This document shows, one piece after another, positions 54,923-63,192 of a DNA stretch of 64,000 nt. Source of the DNA: Planctomycetota bacterium (GTDB taxonomy: Bacteria > Planctomycetota > Phycisphaerae > WQYP01); assembly GCA_021790385.1 (NCBI GenBank), contig JAJYDW010000009.1:1-64000 (forward strand), read 5' to 3'. The notes under the pieces were generated by a model that saw only the letters and a list, made by a program, of their open reading frames with translations, ran no database searches and was not told where the DNA came from. The position numbers and the translations under genes were made by a program. Numbering within the stretch: the stretch's first letter is position 1; every line of letters starts with the position of its first letter.

Positions 54923-57541
54923 CTATTGCCCCTCCAGATGCTTTTCAATTTCAACCATGGCACGGGTTTCGTGTTTGGACCGATAGACCGCCCAGGCAAT
55001 AATCACAATGGAGATCACTCCAATGGTTGGCGCAATCCAGGATTGGGAACTTAGCTGGTTAATAGCACCGGAGGGCAGGTAAGTCTTTTCCGTTTTCCAC
55101 AGAGAGGCGTCGAACGGCAGCATCAACGGAACAGCCAGCAGTGCCACCATATTCATTACCTTCAGCAGAGGGTTAATGGCGGGGCCGGCGGTATCCTTCA
55201 GCGGATCGCCCACCGTATCACCAGTAACCGCGGCTTTGTGCCGCACGGAGCCTTTGCCTTTGTTTTCGGCGGCGCTCCGCGGTTCATCCTCGATGGTCTT
55301 TTTGGCGTTGTCCCATGCGCCGCCGGCATTGGCCATGAATACCGCCATCAACTGGCCGGACAAAATAGCACCAGCTAAAAATCCAGCCAACGCCACAACA
55401 CCCAGCAGGAAACCGACCAGTAGTGGAGAAAGAATGGCCAAGAAACCCGGACCGATTAATTCGCGTTGGGCCGTGGATGTACATATATGCACCACGCGGC
55501 CATAGTCGGGTTTCTTTTCACCGCTCCAGATTTTTGAATCACGGAACTGCAACCGACATTCCTTGACAATTAAAAATGCTGCCCGTCCCACCGCCCGAAT
55601 GGTCATGGAACTAAACAGAAAAGGAACCGCACCGCCCAGCAGCAATCCCACCAGCAGTTTTGGACTCGCCACCGTCATAATGCCGGACACGGCTCGATAT
55701 GCCGCTTCCGCGACTCGGGCGTGATCAGACGTGCCTCCCGTAGCCACCAGGGTGATAAATGCCGCAAATAAACTAACCGCGGCAATCACAGCCGAACCAA
55801 TGGCGATGCCTTTAGTGAGGGCTTTGGTGGTATTGCCGGTAGCATCAAGATCGGCCAGCACCTGGCGAGCCCGCGCATAATTGGCCTCCCCCATTTCTTC
55901 GCGATCATAACCCATTTCGCCGATACCATTGGCATTATCCGCCACCGGGCCGAACACATCCATACTCAAAGTGTTGCCGGCCAGCGTGAGCATGCCAATA
56001 CCCGTCATGGAGATGCCATAAGCCACAAAAATCGGATTGGTACCCATGAAGATCAGGCTGCTGGCGGTTACGCAACACGCAATGATAACGATAGCACTCA
56101 CGGAGCTTTCCATACCTACCGACAATCCGGTGATAATGTTGGTAGCCGAGCCTGTGGAGCAGGCTTTGACCATGGAATCCACGGGAGGCTCGTGGGTACC
56201 GGTGAAGTATTCCGTGGACAAGTTCAGGGTCAAGGCCAGAATAATGCCAACCAGTGTGGCTTCTGCCGGACGCATATCCAGTCCGTGAATGCCGAAGTTG
56301 GCCCACCATGGAGAACTATTCATAACGGCCTGCAGTCCAGCTACATGTGCGATAGCCACACCATTAAACCGCAGATACCAGAAGCCCACCGCCAGAAAGC
56401 CCACCGTGCTAAGGACCGCTCCGAGGCGATAACCACGGTTAATGGCCCCCATGGCTGCAGCATCGTTGCCGGTATGAGAGGCACGAACACTGAACGTTGC
56501 AATCATATCTGAACACACGCCCACGCCCCGGACCAACAATGGAAAAATCATGCCGATATGACCGAAGCTGGCCCAGCCCAAGATCATAGCGGCCACCATG
56601 GTAACTTCATAGCTTTCAAAAATATCCGCAGCCATGCCTGCACAATCGCCGACATTGTCACCAACATTGTCCGCGATGGTAGCCGCGTTTCGCGGATCAT
56701 CTTCAGGAATATCCTTTTCCACCTTGCCTACCAGATCCGCCCCAACATCCGCCGCCTTGGTATAGATTCCACCACCCACACGCATGAACAAAGCCAGCAG
56801 TGTTCCACCAAATCCAAAGCCCAGCAGTGCCTCCGGGGCGCGATTGCCAAAATACATAAAGATGGTGGTTGCTCCGATCAATCCCAATCCATCATTGAGC
56901 ATGCCTGTAACCGTGCCAGTCCGATAACCAAGCTGCAATGCTTTACCAAACCCTTGCGGAGCCGCAGCCGCCACCGCCAGGTTTCCTTCCGTTGCCATCA
57001 ACATACCAACGGTCCCCACCGTCATGGAAAATAGCGAACCCATTAAAAAGGCAACACCACGTCCGAGCGGTATATTCCATCCCGCGGCACTGGTCCAACT
57101 GGCGGTAGCCACCAGCACCAGAGCAATAAGACCGATTAATGGAAGCAAGGTTTTCCGTTGTCTTCTCAAATAGGCAATGGATCCTTGTCGAATGGCGGAT
57201 GCTACCTCCTGCATTTTGGCTGTACCGCGATCAGCCCTCTTGATCAAGCGGATTAAAAACGCTGCATAACACAAACCCGCTATCGCGATGAGTAACACCA
57301 GAATCAACGCCACCCGCTCCGGCACGGTAAAACTGGGGGTATATAGAAATCCGAAAGGATGAAACTCACCCGTGACAGATCGAACAGAATGGCTAATAAT
57401 TCCGGCTTTCACCGGCGGATATTCCTGCTGGGTAATGCCTATGTAAATGGCCAAAAAACCCGCCAGTACGAACGCCATGACCGTACTTTTGGCATGACTC
57501 AAAAAAAACTTTTTCCAGTCGTTGACGCTTGTAAAGGTCAT
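54923..57541 (-). CDS. hppA: K+-independent H+-translocating membrane pyrophosphatase
   Basis: About 872 residues, with 16 or so membrane segments. It couples PPi hydrolysis to H+ transport across the membrane. DVGADLVGKVEKDIPEDDPR and NVGDNVGDCAGMAADIFE are the PPi-Mg sites, GDPLKDTAGPAINPLLK a C-terminal one. GNTTKALTKGIAIGSA has Lys at the position that is Ala in K+-dependent enzymes and Thr three residues later, marking the K+-independent type. The frame is open to 57649, but the ATG at 57541 has GGAG upstream. Some sequence is extended compared with typical enzymes. Confidence 0.95.
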   Translation of the reverse strand: MTFTSVNDWKKFFLSHAKSTVMAFVLAGFLAIYIGITQQEYPPVKAGIISHSVRSVTGEFHPFGFLYTPSFTVPERVALILVLLIAIAGLCYAAFLIRLIKRADRGTAKMQEVASAIRQGSIAYLRRQRKTLLPLIGLIALVLVATASWTSAAGWNIPLGRGVAFLMGSLFSMTVGTVGMLMATEGNLAVAAAAPQGFGKALQLGYRTGTVTGMLNDGLGLIGATTIFMYFGNRAPEALLGFGFGGTLLALFMRVGGGIYTKAADVGADLVGKVEKDIPEDDPRNAATIADNVGDNVGDCAGMAADIFESYEVTMVAAMILGWASFGHIGMIFPLLVRGVGVCSDMIATFSVRASHTGNDAAAMGAINRGYRLGAVLSTVGFLAVGFWYLRFNGVAIAHVAGLQAVMNSSPWWANFGIHGLDMRPAEATLVGIILALTLNLSTEYFTGTHEPPVDSMVKACSTGSATNIITGLSVGMESSVSAIVIIACCVTASSLIFMGTNPIFVAYGISMTGIGMLTLAGNTLSMDVFGPVADNANGIGEMGYDREEMGEANYARARQVLADLDATGNTTKALTKGIAIGSAVIAAVSLFAAFITLVATGGTSDHARVAEAAYRAVSGIMTVASPKLLVGLLLGGAVPFLFSSMTIRAVGRAAFLIVKECRLQFRDSKIWSGEKKPDYGRVVHICTSTAQRELIGPGFLAILSPLLVGFLLGVVALAGFLAGAILSGQLMAVFMANAGGAWDNAKKTIEDEPRSAAENKGKGSVRHKAAVTGDTVGDPLKDTAGPAINPLLKVMNMVALLAVPLMLPFDASLWKTEKTYLPSGAINQLSSQSWIAPTIGVISIVIIAWAVYRSKHETRAMVEIEKHLEGQ

Positions 57542-58205
57542 AGAGGGTCTCCTTAATCTGAATACCGGGCACAGCACTCCTGGAGCCGCGGTCGGTTCAT
57601 CACGGTACGTAATACCCGCCTCAACCAAAGCCAGGGCGGAACCTCTCACGCACTTACTTACTTCTAGAGTTAAGCCCAGATGGTGTCAATATATAATGAC
57701 TCCGCCCCCGCCGGTCTGTTTTCAGGACTGGGCGGCATTGATCACCGCGGCAACACGGCCTGCCGTTCACAAACAACGTCTGGAGAGAACTCTGTGCGCC
57801 TGCCCCTGGCGCCGCTGAGTTCAGTTGGTCTTCGGAGCTTGGCGCGCAACCGGCGAGGCTCTCGGGACGGCGTTTTCGCGAGGCCAATACCCTTATCAAC
57901 ATTAGCGATTTGCAACATCAACCACTCGTATTAGATATACGTATTAAGACCTTGATGCCACCGGATTTTCCGGCAGATTCGCGGCTGTGTCCCACCTGGC
58001 AACCATTCCTCCCCCGCGATCATCTCACGTCTTCACCAGTTCCTGCAAACAGCCGCCAGTTAGGAAATTTACCTATTATCAATAAAGGTAAGACCCTACA
58101 TCACATCCAGTGATTATCCTATAGGCATACCCCCGATGTTTCGGCGATACTTACTTTTGTGCAGTGGCCAACAGCAGCACGATGCAGCAGTGGCCAGGCA
58201 GGTGT
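57542..58205. other. Long gap between hppA and the ArsR operon
   Basis: About 660 bases without a supported gene. It carries the promoters of both divergent operons. On the minus strand TTGATG and TGATAA, 17 bases apart near 57892-57920, could drive hppA, leaving a leader of about 350 bases. I found no known riboswitch in it. Frames such as 57680-57934 look random. Confidence 0.4.
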
Positions 58206-58252
58206 AATTGCGAGTTACTTGCATAGTTTCGCAATTAAATACAATCGCAACT
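58206..58252 (+). promoter_or_regulatory. Palindromic ArsR-type operator overlapping the operon promoter
   Basis: AATTGCGA (58206-58213) and TCGCAATT (58229-58236) form a perfect 8-base inverted repeat with a 15-base spacer, with a further half-site TCGCAA at 58245-58250. The repeat brackets TTGCAT (58219-58224), and TACAAT (58240-58245) is 15 bases on, a plausible promoter. An ArsR dimer bound here would block transcription. The assignment to the adjacent regulator is inference. Confidence 0.6.
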
Positions 58253-58268
58253 GAAGATGGAGTTGCTG

Positions 58269-58730
58269 ATGTTAACCCGGATGAATGATGAACTGTGCGA
58301 AGTCATGTGCGAGTTCTTCTCGCTGCTGGCCCATCCGACCAGAATCCGGATGTTCTGCACTCTTCAGCATGGCCCCCAAACAGTTTCAGCACTGGCGGAA
58401 CAATCACAAATTTCCTTGCCCAATGCGTCTCAACATCTGCGCGTTATGCGTCAAAGCGGAGCCTTGACCCATGAGAAGCGAGGCCAGCAGGTGTTTTATC
58501 AAATTGCTGATCCCCGATTTATCCAGGCCGCCGAAATCATTCGGGATACCTTGCTGGAAAAAGTCCAGGGTCATGCACGGCGGACGGCTCGTGGCACTGT
58601 ATACCGCAAGAACCCGCGGCCACAGGCGCAATTGGCCCGGCCAGCCACTCTCTCCATGGTCACCAAAGCACACAATCAACAGAACCATAACAAGGTTATA
58701 CCTCTATTTAAGAAGGAGTTTTCATTATGA
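58269..58730 (+). CDS. ArsR-family transcriptional regulator
   Basis: About 153 residues. FFSLLAHPTRIRMFCTLQHG, TVSALAEQSQISLPNASQHL and LRVMRQSGALTHEKRGQQVF form the ArsR winged helix domain. Cysteines at ELCEVMC and at RMFC could sense metal, sulfide or persulfide. The C-terminal 50 residues are basic and unusual. ATG 58269 has GGAG; an upstream ATG at 58257 is possible. Its stop overlaps the TusA start, and a palindrome lies at the promoter, so it is probably an autorepressor of the operon. Confidence 0.85.
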   Translation: MLTRMNDELCEVMCEFFSLLAHPTRIRMFCTLQHGPQTVSALAEQSQISLPNASQHLRVMRQSGALTHEKRGQQVFYQIADPRFIQAAEIIRDTLLEKVQGHARRTARGTVYRKNPRPQAQLARPATLSMVTKAHNQQNHNKVIPLFKKEFSL

Positions 58731-58981
58731 CCACCGAAGAATTAACCGCCATAACACCGGACAAGGTGATTGATGCCAGAGGCACAGCCTGCCCAGGCCC
58801 GCTGCTGGAAGCCAAAAAAGGTATCGGCGCGGTGAAAGTAAGCCAGATCATTGAAATCAAATCCAATGATCAAGGCTCACGCAAAGACATCAGTGCATGG
58901 TCCGGCAAAATCGGCCATGAATTTCTCGGATTTATTGAAGCGGATGGCCACGACCGGCTGTTTGTACGCCGCAAAAAATAA
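58727..58981 (+). CDS. TusA-like sulfur-carrier protein
   Basis: 84 residues with the TusA fold and its CPGP motif (Cys22, ARGTACPGPLLEAKKG), where the Cys carries a persulfide. The rest (VSQIIEIKSNDQGSRKDIS, HEFLGFIEADGHDRLFVRR) keeps the family pattern. Standing first after the regulator in an Hdr/Qmo-like operon, it is expected to deliver sulfur to, or take it from, the complex, as TusA does in Hdr-like sulfur oxidation. Start overlaps the preceding stop by four bases. Confidence 0.88.
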   Translation: MTTEELTAITPDKVIDARGTACPGPLLEAKKGIGAVKVSQIIEIKSNDQGSRKDISAWSGKIGHEFLGFIEADGHDRLFVRRKK

Positions 58982-59022
58982 CCGCCGAATCTGTTGAAAT
59001 ACAGGCAATATCGAGGTGCTGT

Positions 59023-59511
59023 ATGGTTGCCACCTTTACTCCTAAAATTCTGGTTTTAGCCACGGAACGATGCGCCTATCCCGGCGCCGATGCCGTAGGC
59101 AAAGCCCATCTGGAATACGGTTCCAACGTCAGTGTGCTGCGTGTGCCCTCACCGGTACTGTTTCCGATGGATTTTTATCTGCGCTGCTATACGCGGGGAA
59201 TAGACGGCATACTCATCGCCGCCTGCGGGTCTGACTGCCCGTATCGTGGTGCTTATGATCGCCTGGCCGCGCGCATTGACAAACTCACTGCCGTGATGAA
59301 GCGTGAGGGACTGGAAATTCAGAGAATTCGCCTGACTGCCATTTGTACGGTGTGTATCAAGGCATATCTCAAGGAAGTTGGTGAACTCAATGATAAATTG
59401 CTCAAGCTGGGACCGGTTGATCGTGCCAAGGCCGCCGCCATTGAGCAAATATGCCGGCGGCAACTCAGACCCGCGGCTGCGGTTGCGGCGGTCGAACCCG
59501 TCAACGCATGA
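59023..59511 (+). CDS. MvhD-like iron-sulfur subunit
   Basis: 162 residues of the MvhD/hydrogenase iron-sulfur subunit family. LVLATERCAYPGADAVG and LRVPSPVLFPMDFYLRCYTRG are the conserved starts, GILIAACGSDCPYRGAYDR holds a Cys pair, and LTAICTVCIKAYLKEVGEL another. In HdrA/QmoB-type systems a domain like this accepts electrons and binds a [2Fe-2S] cluster; here it is a free-standing gene. Start ATG at 59023 has GAGGTG upstream. Confidence 0.78.
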   Translation: MVATFTPKILVLATERCAYPGADAVGKAHLEYGSNVSVLRVPSPVLFPMDFYLRCYTRGIDGILIAACGSDCPYRGAYDRLAARIDKLTAVMKREGLEIQRIRLTAICTVCIKAYLKEVGELNDKLLKLGPVDRAKAAAIEQICRRQLRPAAAVAAVEPVNA

Positions 59512-59526
59512 TGAAAGGTGGATGTC

Positions 59527-60936
59527 ATGGTAGCAATGGAGAAAAAGATTCATACGGATGTACTGGTCGTTGGCGGCGGCATCGCCGGCATCCAATCCGC
59601 CCTGGACATGGCTGATCAGGGATTTAAGGTCATCATCGTCGAGCGGCAATCCAGCATCGGCGGCCAGATGATAGCCTTAAGCAAAGTCTTTCCCACGTTG
59701 GATTGCGCCAGTTGCATCACCACACCCAAAATGTCGGCGGCGGCTCATCATCCCAATATTCAATTGATGGTCAATACCGAAGTGAACCAGATTGAAACAG
59801 TCGGTGCTGGACAGCAGGTTACTGTGACCCGCAAGGCGACCTATGTGGACCCGGAAAAGTGTATCGGCTGCAGGCTATGCGAGTATGCCTGCGAAATCGA
59901 ATATCCCGACCCTTTTGAACTGGGATTGGGGGCCATACGGGCTATTGCCATCCCCTTTACCAACGCCATTCCTCAAAAAGCGGTGCTGAACCCGGATTAT
60001 TGCACCACCTGCGGACTATGCGCCAGGGCCTGCCCTACTGACGCCATCGATTATGCCCAGGAGCCGCAAACCTTTACAATTCATGCCGATACGGTCATCG
60101 TGGCTTCCGGTTTTGCGCTTAACAGTCTGAATGTAAAACCTCAATACAATGCGGCACAAAGTAAAAATGTCATTTCACCCTTGACAATGGAGCGGCTGCT
60201 GGCACCGCACGCCCCATACGGCCGGGTGCTGAGACCTTCGGACGGCAAAATTCCCACCTCCATCGCATTTGTTCAGTGCGCCGGATCACGCGATGAAACC
60301 ATTGGCGTCCCCTATTGTTCGCGCGTTTGCTGCATGTATGCCATCAAGCAAGCCATGCTGCTTTCCGGCGCATTGCCGATGGCCGATATCACCATTTACT
60401 ACATGGATATCCGGGCTTTTGGTAAAGGTTACGAGCAGTTCTACCAGAATGCCAAGGCCATGGGAATTAACTTTGTGCGCGGCAAAGTTGCACGTATTGA
60501 ATCCGCTCCGAACGATGATATGCTGCTGCACGTTGAACTGACCGAAGAAGCAGTTGATCCCTGCCGCCAGCAGCGCCATGACCTGGTCGTCCTGGCCCAG
60601 GGCATGCTGCCGCAGTGGAATGTCTCGGAGCATTCATCGCTGCAGTGCGGATCAGACGGCTTTGTGGCCTCACCCGATGTGATCAATCCAAGCGCCACCA
60701 ACCTGCCGGGTATTTTCTCCGCCGGTACCGCATCAGGCCCTAAAGATATCGTTGACACGATTACCGAATCCGGAGCAGCCGCCATGGCCGCCCGCCGTTA
60801 TTTACATCAACAAAAAGGCGATAAAAACCCGGACATCCCAACCGATACGGCGGCGGTTCACCTTGTTCAGCGAGGCGCGGGAGAAATCCGTGACGGCCAA
60901 ACCGTCCAAGCCGGGCTTGGAAAGGAGATCCGATGA
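59527..60936 (+). CDS. HdrA/QmoA-like FAD and [4Fe-4S] flavoprotein
   Basis: About 469 residues. VLVVGGGIAGIQSALDMADQ binds FAD; FPTLDCASCITTPKMSAAAH is the HdrA/QmoA signature with the cluster cysteines. An inserted ferredoxin domain has CIGCRLCEYACEIEYPD and CTTCGLCARACPTDAID (two [4Fe-4S]). YCSRVCCMYAIKQAMLL is the later conserved Cys block. It is a soluble electron-bifurcating or quinone-linked subunit. Start ATG 59527 with AAAGGTGG before it; GTG 59518 is the alternative. The stop overlaps the next start. Confidence 0.88.
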   Translation: MVAMEKKIHTDVLVVGGGIAGIQSALDMADQGFKVIIVERQSSIGGQMIALSKVFPTLDCASCITTPKMSAAAHHPNIQLMVNTEVNQIETVGAGQQVTVTRKATYVDPEKCIGCRLCEYACEIEYPDPFELGLGAIRAIAIPFTNAIPQKAVLNPDYCTTCGLCARACPTDAIDYAQEPQTFTIHADTVIVASGFALNSLNVKPQYNAAQSKNVISPLTMERLLAPHAPYGRVLRPSDGKIPTSIAFVQCAGSRDETIGVPYCSRVCCMYAIKQAMLLSGALPMADITIYYMDIRAFGKGYEQFYQNAKAMGINFVRGKVARIESAPNDDMLLHVELTEEAVDPCRQQRHDLVVLAQGMLPQWNVSEHSSLQCGSDGFVASPDVINPSATNLPGIFSAGTASGPKDIVDTITESGAAAMAARRYLHQQKGDKNPDIPTDTAAVHLVQRGAGEIRDGQTVQAGLGKEIR

Positions 60937-62789
60937 ATACGATCAACAACAGCCAACATGACCACCAGGAGCCTCGCATCGGCGTTTATATCTGCCGCTG
61001 CGGTGGAAATATTTCCGACGTCGTAGATGTTGATCGCGTCGCTGAGGTGTCCCGGCATATTCCCGGCGTGGTGGTGGCCAAGGTTCACACTTTTTGCTGC
61101 AGTGACCCCGGCCAAAACACCATCAGCCAGGATATTCAGGCAGAAAAGCTCGACCGGGTGGTGGTGGCATCCTGCTCGCCATTTCTCCATGAGTTGACTT
61201 TTCGCGGAGCGGTGCAGCGAGGCGGTCTGAATCCGTACCTCTACGAGCATGCGAACATTCGTGAGCAAGGTTCCTGGGCGCATAAACATGATCCGGCGGG
61301 AGCCACCGCCAAATCCATTCGCATGATTGCCGCGGCTGTGGGCAAATTGCAATATTCCACCCCACTGGATCAAATTCGGCTTCCCAATCATCGTAAAGCA
61401 CTGGTCATCGGCGGAGGCGTTGCCGGCATGAAGGTAGCCGCCGACCTGGCCAGGCGCGGCATTCCGGTGCTGCTGGTGGAATCCAGCGGTCGTCTCGGCG
61501 GACGGTTAAATCAATGGAATCGGGTGTTTCCAACGGATACCCCCGCCGGCCAACTGGTTACTAAACTCCTGGCCCAACTGGATGCAAACCCGCTGGTGGA
61601 AATACTGTTGAATTGCAAAGTCACCGCGGTAACCGGTTTCGTCGGCAGCTTCCAGGTAACCATTGAAGGACCGCTTGGGCCGTCTGGAGCTATGACCTCC
61701 ACACAAACCACCATCGGCGCTATTGTCATGGCCACCGGCTTTAAACCCTACGTTCCCGACGATGGTGAATTTCTCTACAAAAAAGACCCGGGCGTAGTAA
61801 CAATGCCCGAATTCATTGACCTGATGCGCGGCCAGCAGACTGACACCGGCGAACTGGTTTACAAAGGCAGAACCATACGCAGCGTCGCATTTCTGCACTG
61901 CGTCGGCAGCCGGCAAATTGATGGCGTGCATACACCGCGGGCCGATGGAAAAATCAATACTTATTGCTCCCGTGTCTGCTGTACGACCACGTTGCAGCAG
62001 GCCCTGGCAGCCAAAGAGCGTTTTCCTTCTCTACAGGTGTACGACCTGCATCAGGATATTCGCACCTATGGCCGCGGGCACGAAGATTATTACGTACGGG
62101 CCGGCAAGGCTGGAGTCGTGTTTTTCCGTTATCACGGCGACGAAATACCGCGTGTCGCGCTTGCGGACGGCAAACGCCCTGCTGAACCATCATTGCACAT
62201 CACTTTTAAGGATTACCTCACCTGGGGTGAAGAGTTAACCCTGGATGTGGATATGCTGGTACTGGCCGTCGGCTTAATGGCCGGCGACATTCCCGATCTG
62301 ATCAATATGTTCAAACTCCCGGTCGGGGAAGATCGCTTCATCCAGGAAATTCACCCCAAGCTGCGACCGGTCGAAATATCCGTTAATGGCGTACTGTTGG
62401 CCGGAACCGTGCAGGGACCGATGAATATTGAAGAAACGCTTAACGCCGCCGGAGCGGCCGCGGTCAAGGCCAGCGCCATGTTCCTGAAAGATGTGGTGGA
62501 ATTAAATCCCTATGTAGCCCAGGTGGAAACCGATCTTTGCCAGGGCAGTGGAGCCTGTGTTACCCAATGCGAATATGACGGAGCCATCGTCATGGTTGAA
62601 ACCCAGGTGAACGGCAAGACCGTGCGGCAAGCCAAAGTCAACCCGGGCTTGTGTGTAGGTTGCGGGGCCTGTGTGGCGGTATGCCCCACCCGGGCGATTA
62701 ACCTTAACGGCTGGCGACTGGATCAATACGACGCCATGGTTGACGGTCTGACTGCGGATATTCCAGCGGTGGCAGCAGCCACAAGTTGA
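60933..62789 (+). CDS. HdrA/QmoB-like flavoprotein with ferredoxin tail
   Basis: 618 residues. RIGVYICRCGGNISDVVDVD is the HdrA N-terminal domain, VVVASCSPFLHELTFRGAVQ and FCCSDPGQNTI further cysteine sites, LVIGGGVAGMKVAADLARRG binds FAD, and CSRVCCTTTLQQALAAKE the middle Cys block. The C-terminus has two ferredoxin motifs: DLCQGSGACVTQCEYDGAI, in which the usual second Cys is Ser, and CVGCGACVAVCPTRAINL, which is intact. The gene overlaps its predecessor by four bases. It would form an HdrA/Qmo complex with it. Confidence 0.88.
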   Translation: MNTINNSQHDHQEPRIGVYICRCGGNISDVVDVDRVAEVSRHIPGVVVAKVHTFCCSDPGQNTISQDIQAEKLDRVVVASCSPFLHELTFRGAVQRGGLNPYLYEHANIREQGSWAHKHDPAGATAKSIRMIAAAVGKLQYSTPLDQIRLPNHRKALVIGGGVAGMKVAADLARRGIPVLLVESSGRLGGRLNQWNRVFPTDTPAGQLVTKLLAQLDANPLVEILLNCKVTAVTGFVGSFQVTIEGPLGPSGAMTSTQTTIGAIVMATGFKPYVPDDGEFLYKKDPGVVTMPEFIDLMRGQQTDTGELVYKGRTIRSVAFLHCVGSRQIDGVHTPRADGKINTYCSRVCCTTTLQQALAAKERFPSLQVYDLHQDIRTYGRGHEDYYVRAGKAGVVFFRYHGDEIPRVALADGKRPAEPSLHITFKDYLTWGEELTLDVDMLVLAVGLMAGDIPDLINMFKLPVGEDRFIQEIHPKLRPVEISVNGVLLAGTVQGPMNIEETLNAAGAAAVKASAMFLKDVVELNPYVAQVETDLCQGSGACVTQCEYDGAIVMVETQVNGKTVRQAKVNPGLCVGCGACVAVCPTRAINLNGWRLDQYDAMVDGLTADIPAVAAATS

Positions 62790-62811
62790 TTTTCACACAG
62801 GAGATTTTGTC

Positions 62812-63168
62812 ATGTCTGCCAAAACACTCACTGCAGAACAGAAACAGTCGCTGGCTGCGCTGCGCAAGCGCATGGGTGGTATCAGCGAGGAAAAACGCGC
62901 CCGGCTCAAGGAACAAACAACCATTCGAAAGGCCATTCGCGAAGCGCTGGCCAAAGGCCCTGTTACCGTGCCGGAACTGGCATCCGCCACTCAATTTCCG
63001 GCGCAGCAGGTTTTCTGGCATCTCATGGGCATGAGAAAGTACGGGCAGGTGCGCGAAGTCGGCGATGCGGACCCATACGTTCGCTACGGCCTGGTTGAAA
63101 GCGATAAACCGACAGTTCCGGAGAAAAAATCCTTCCAAGGCACAGCAGCACCGAGTTCTGCTCATTAA
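62812..63168 (+). CDS. Small winged-helix-like protein of Hdr/Qmo operons
   Basis: 118 residues. The N-terminal half is charged helical (SLAALRKRMGGISEEKRARL), followed by AIREALAKGPVTVPELASAT and VFWHLMGMRKYGQVREVG. This is a winged-helix-like layout, in which KGPVTVPELA and MGMRKYGQV are the two helices, a pattern seen in small proteins of Hdr/Qmo clusters. Whether it binds DNA or has a structural role is unknown. It sits between the HdrA/QmoB-like gene and the membrane subunit. Confidence 0.6.
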   Translation: MSAKTLTAEQKQSLAALRKRMGGISEEKRARLKEQTTIRKAIREALAKGPVTVPELASATQFPAQQVFWHLMGMRKYGQVREVGDADPYVRYGLVESDKPTVPEKKSFQGTAAPSSAH

Positions 63169-63192
63169 TATGGTATTTCAGGAGGTCCAGCC

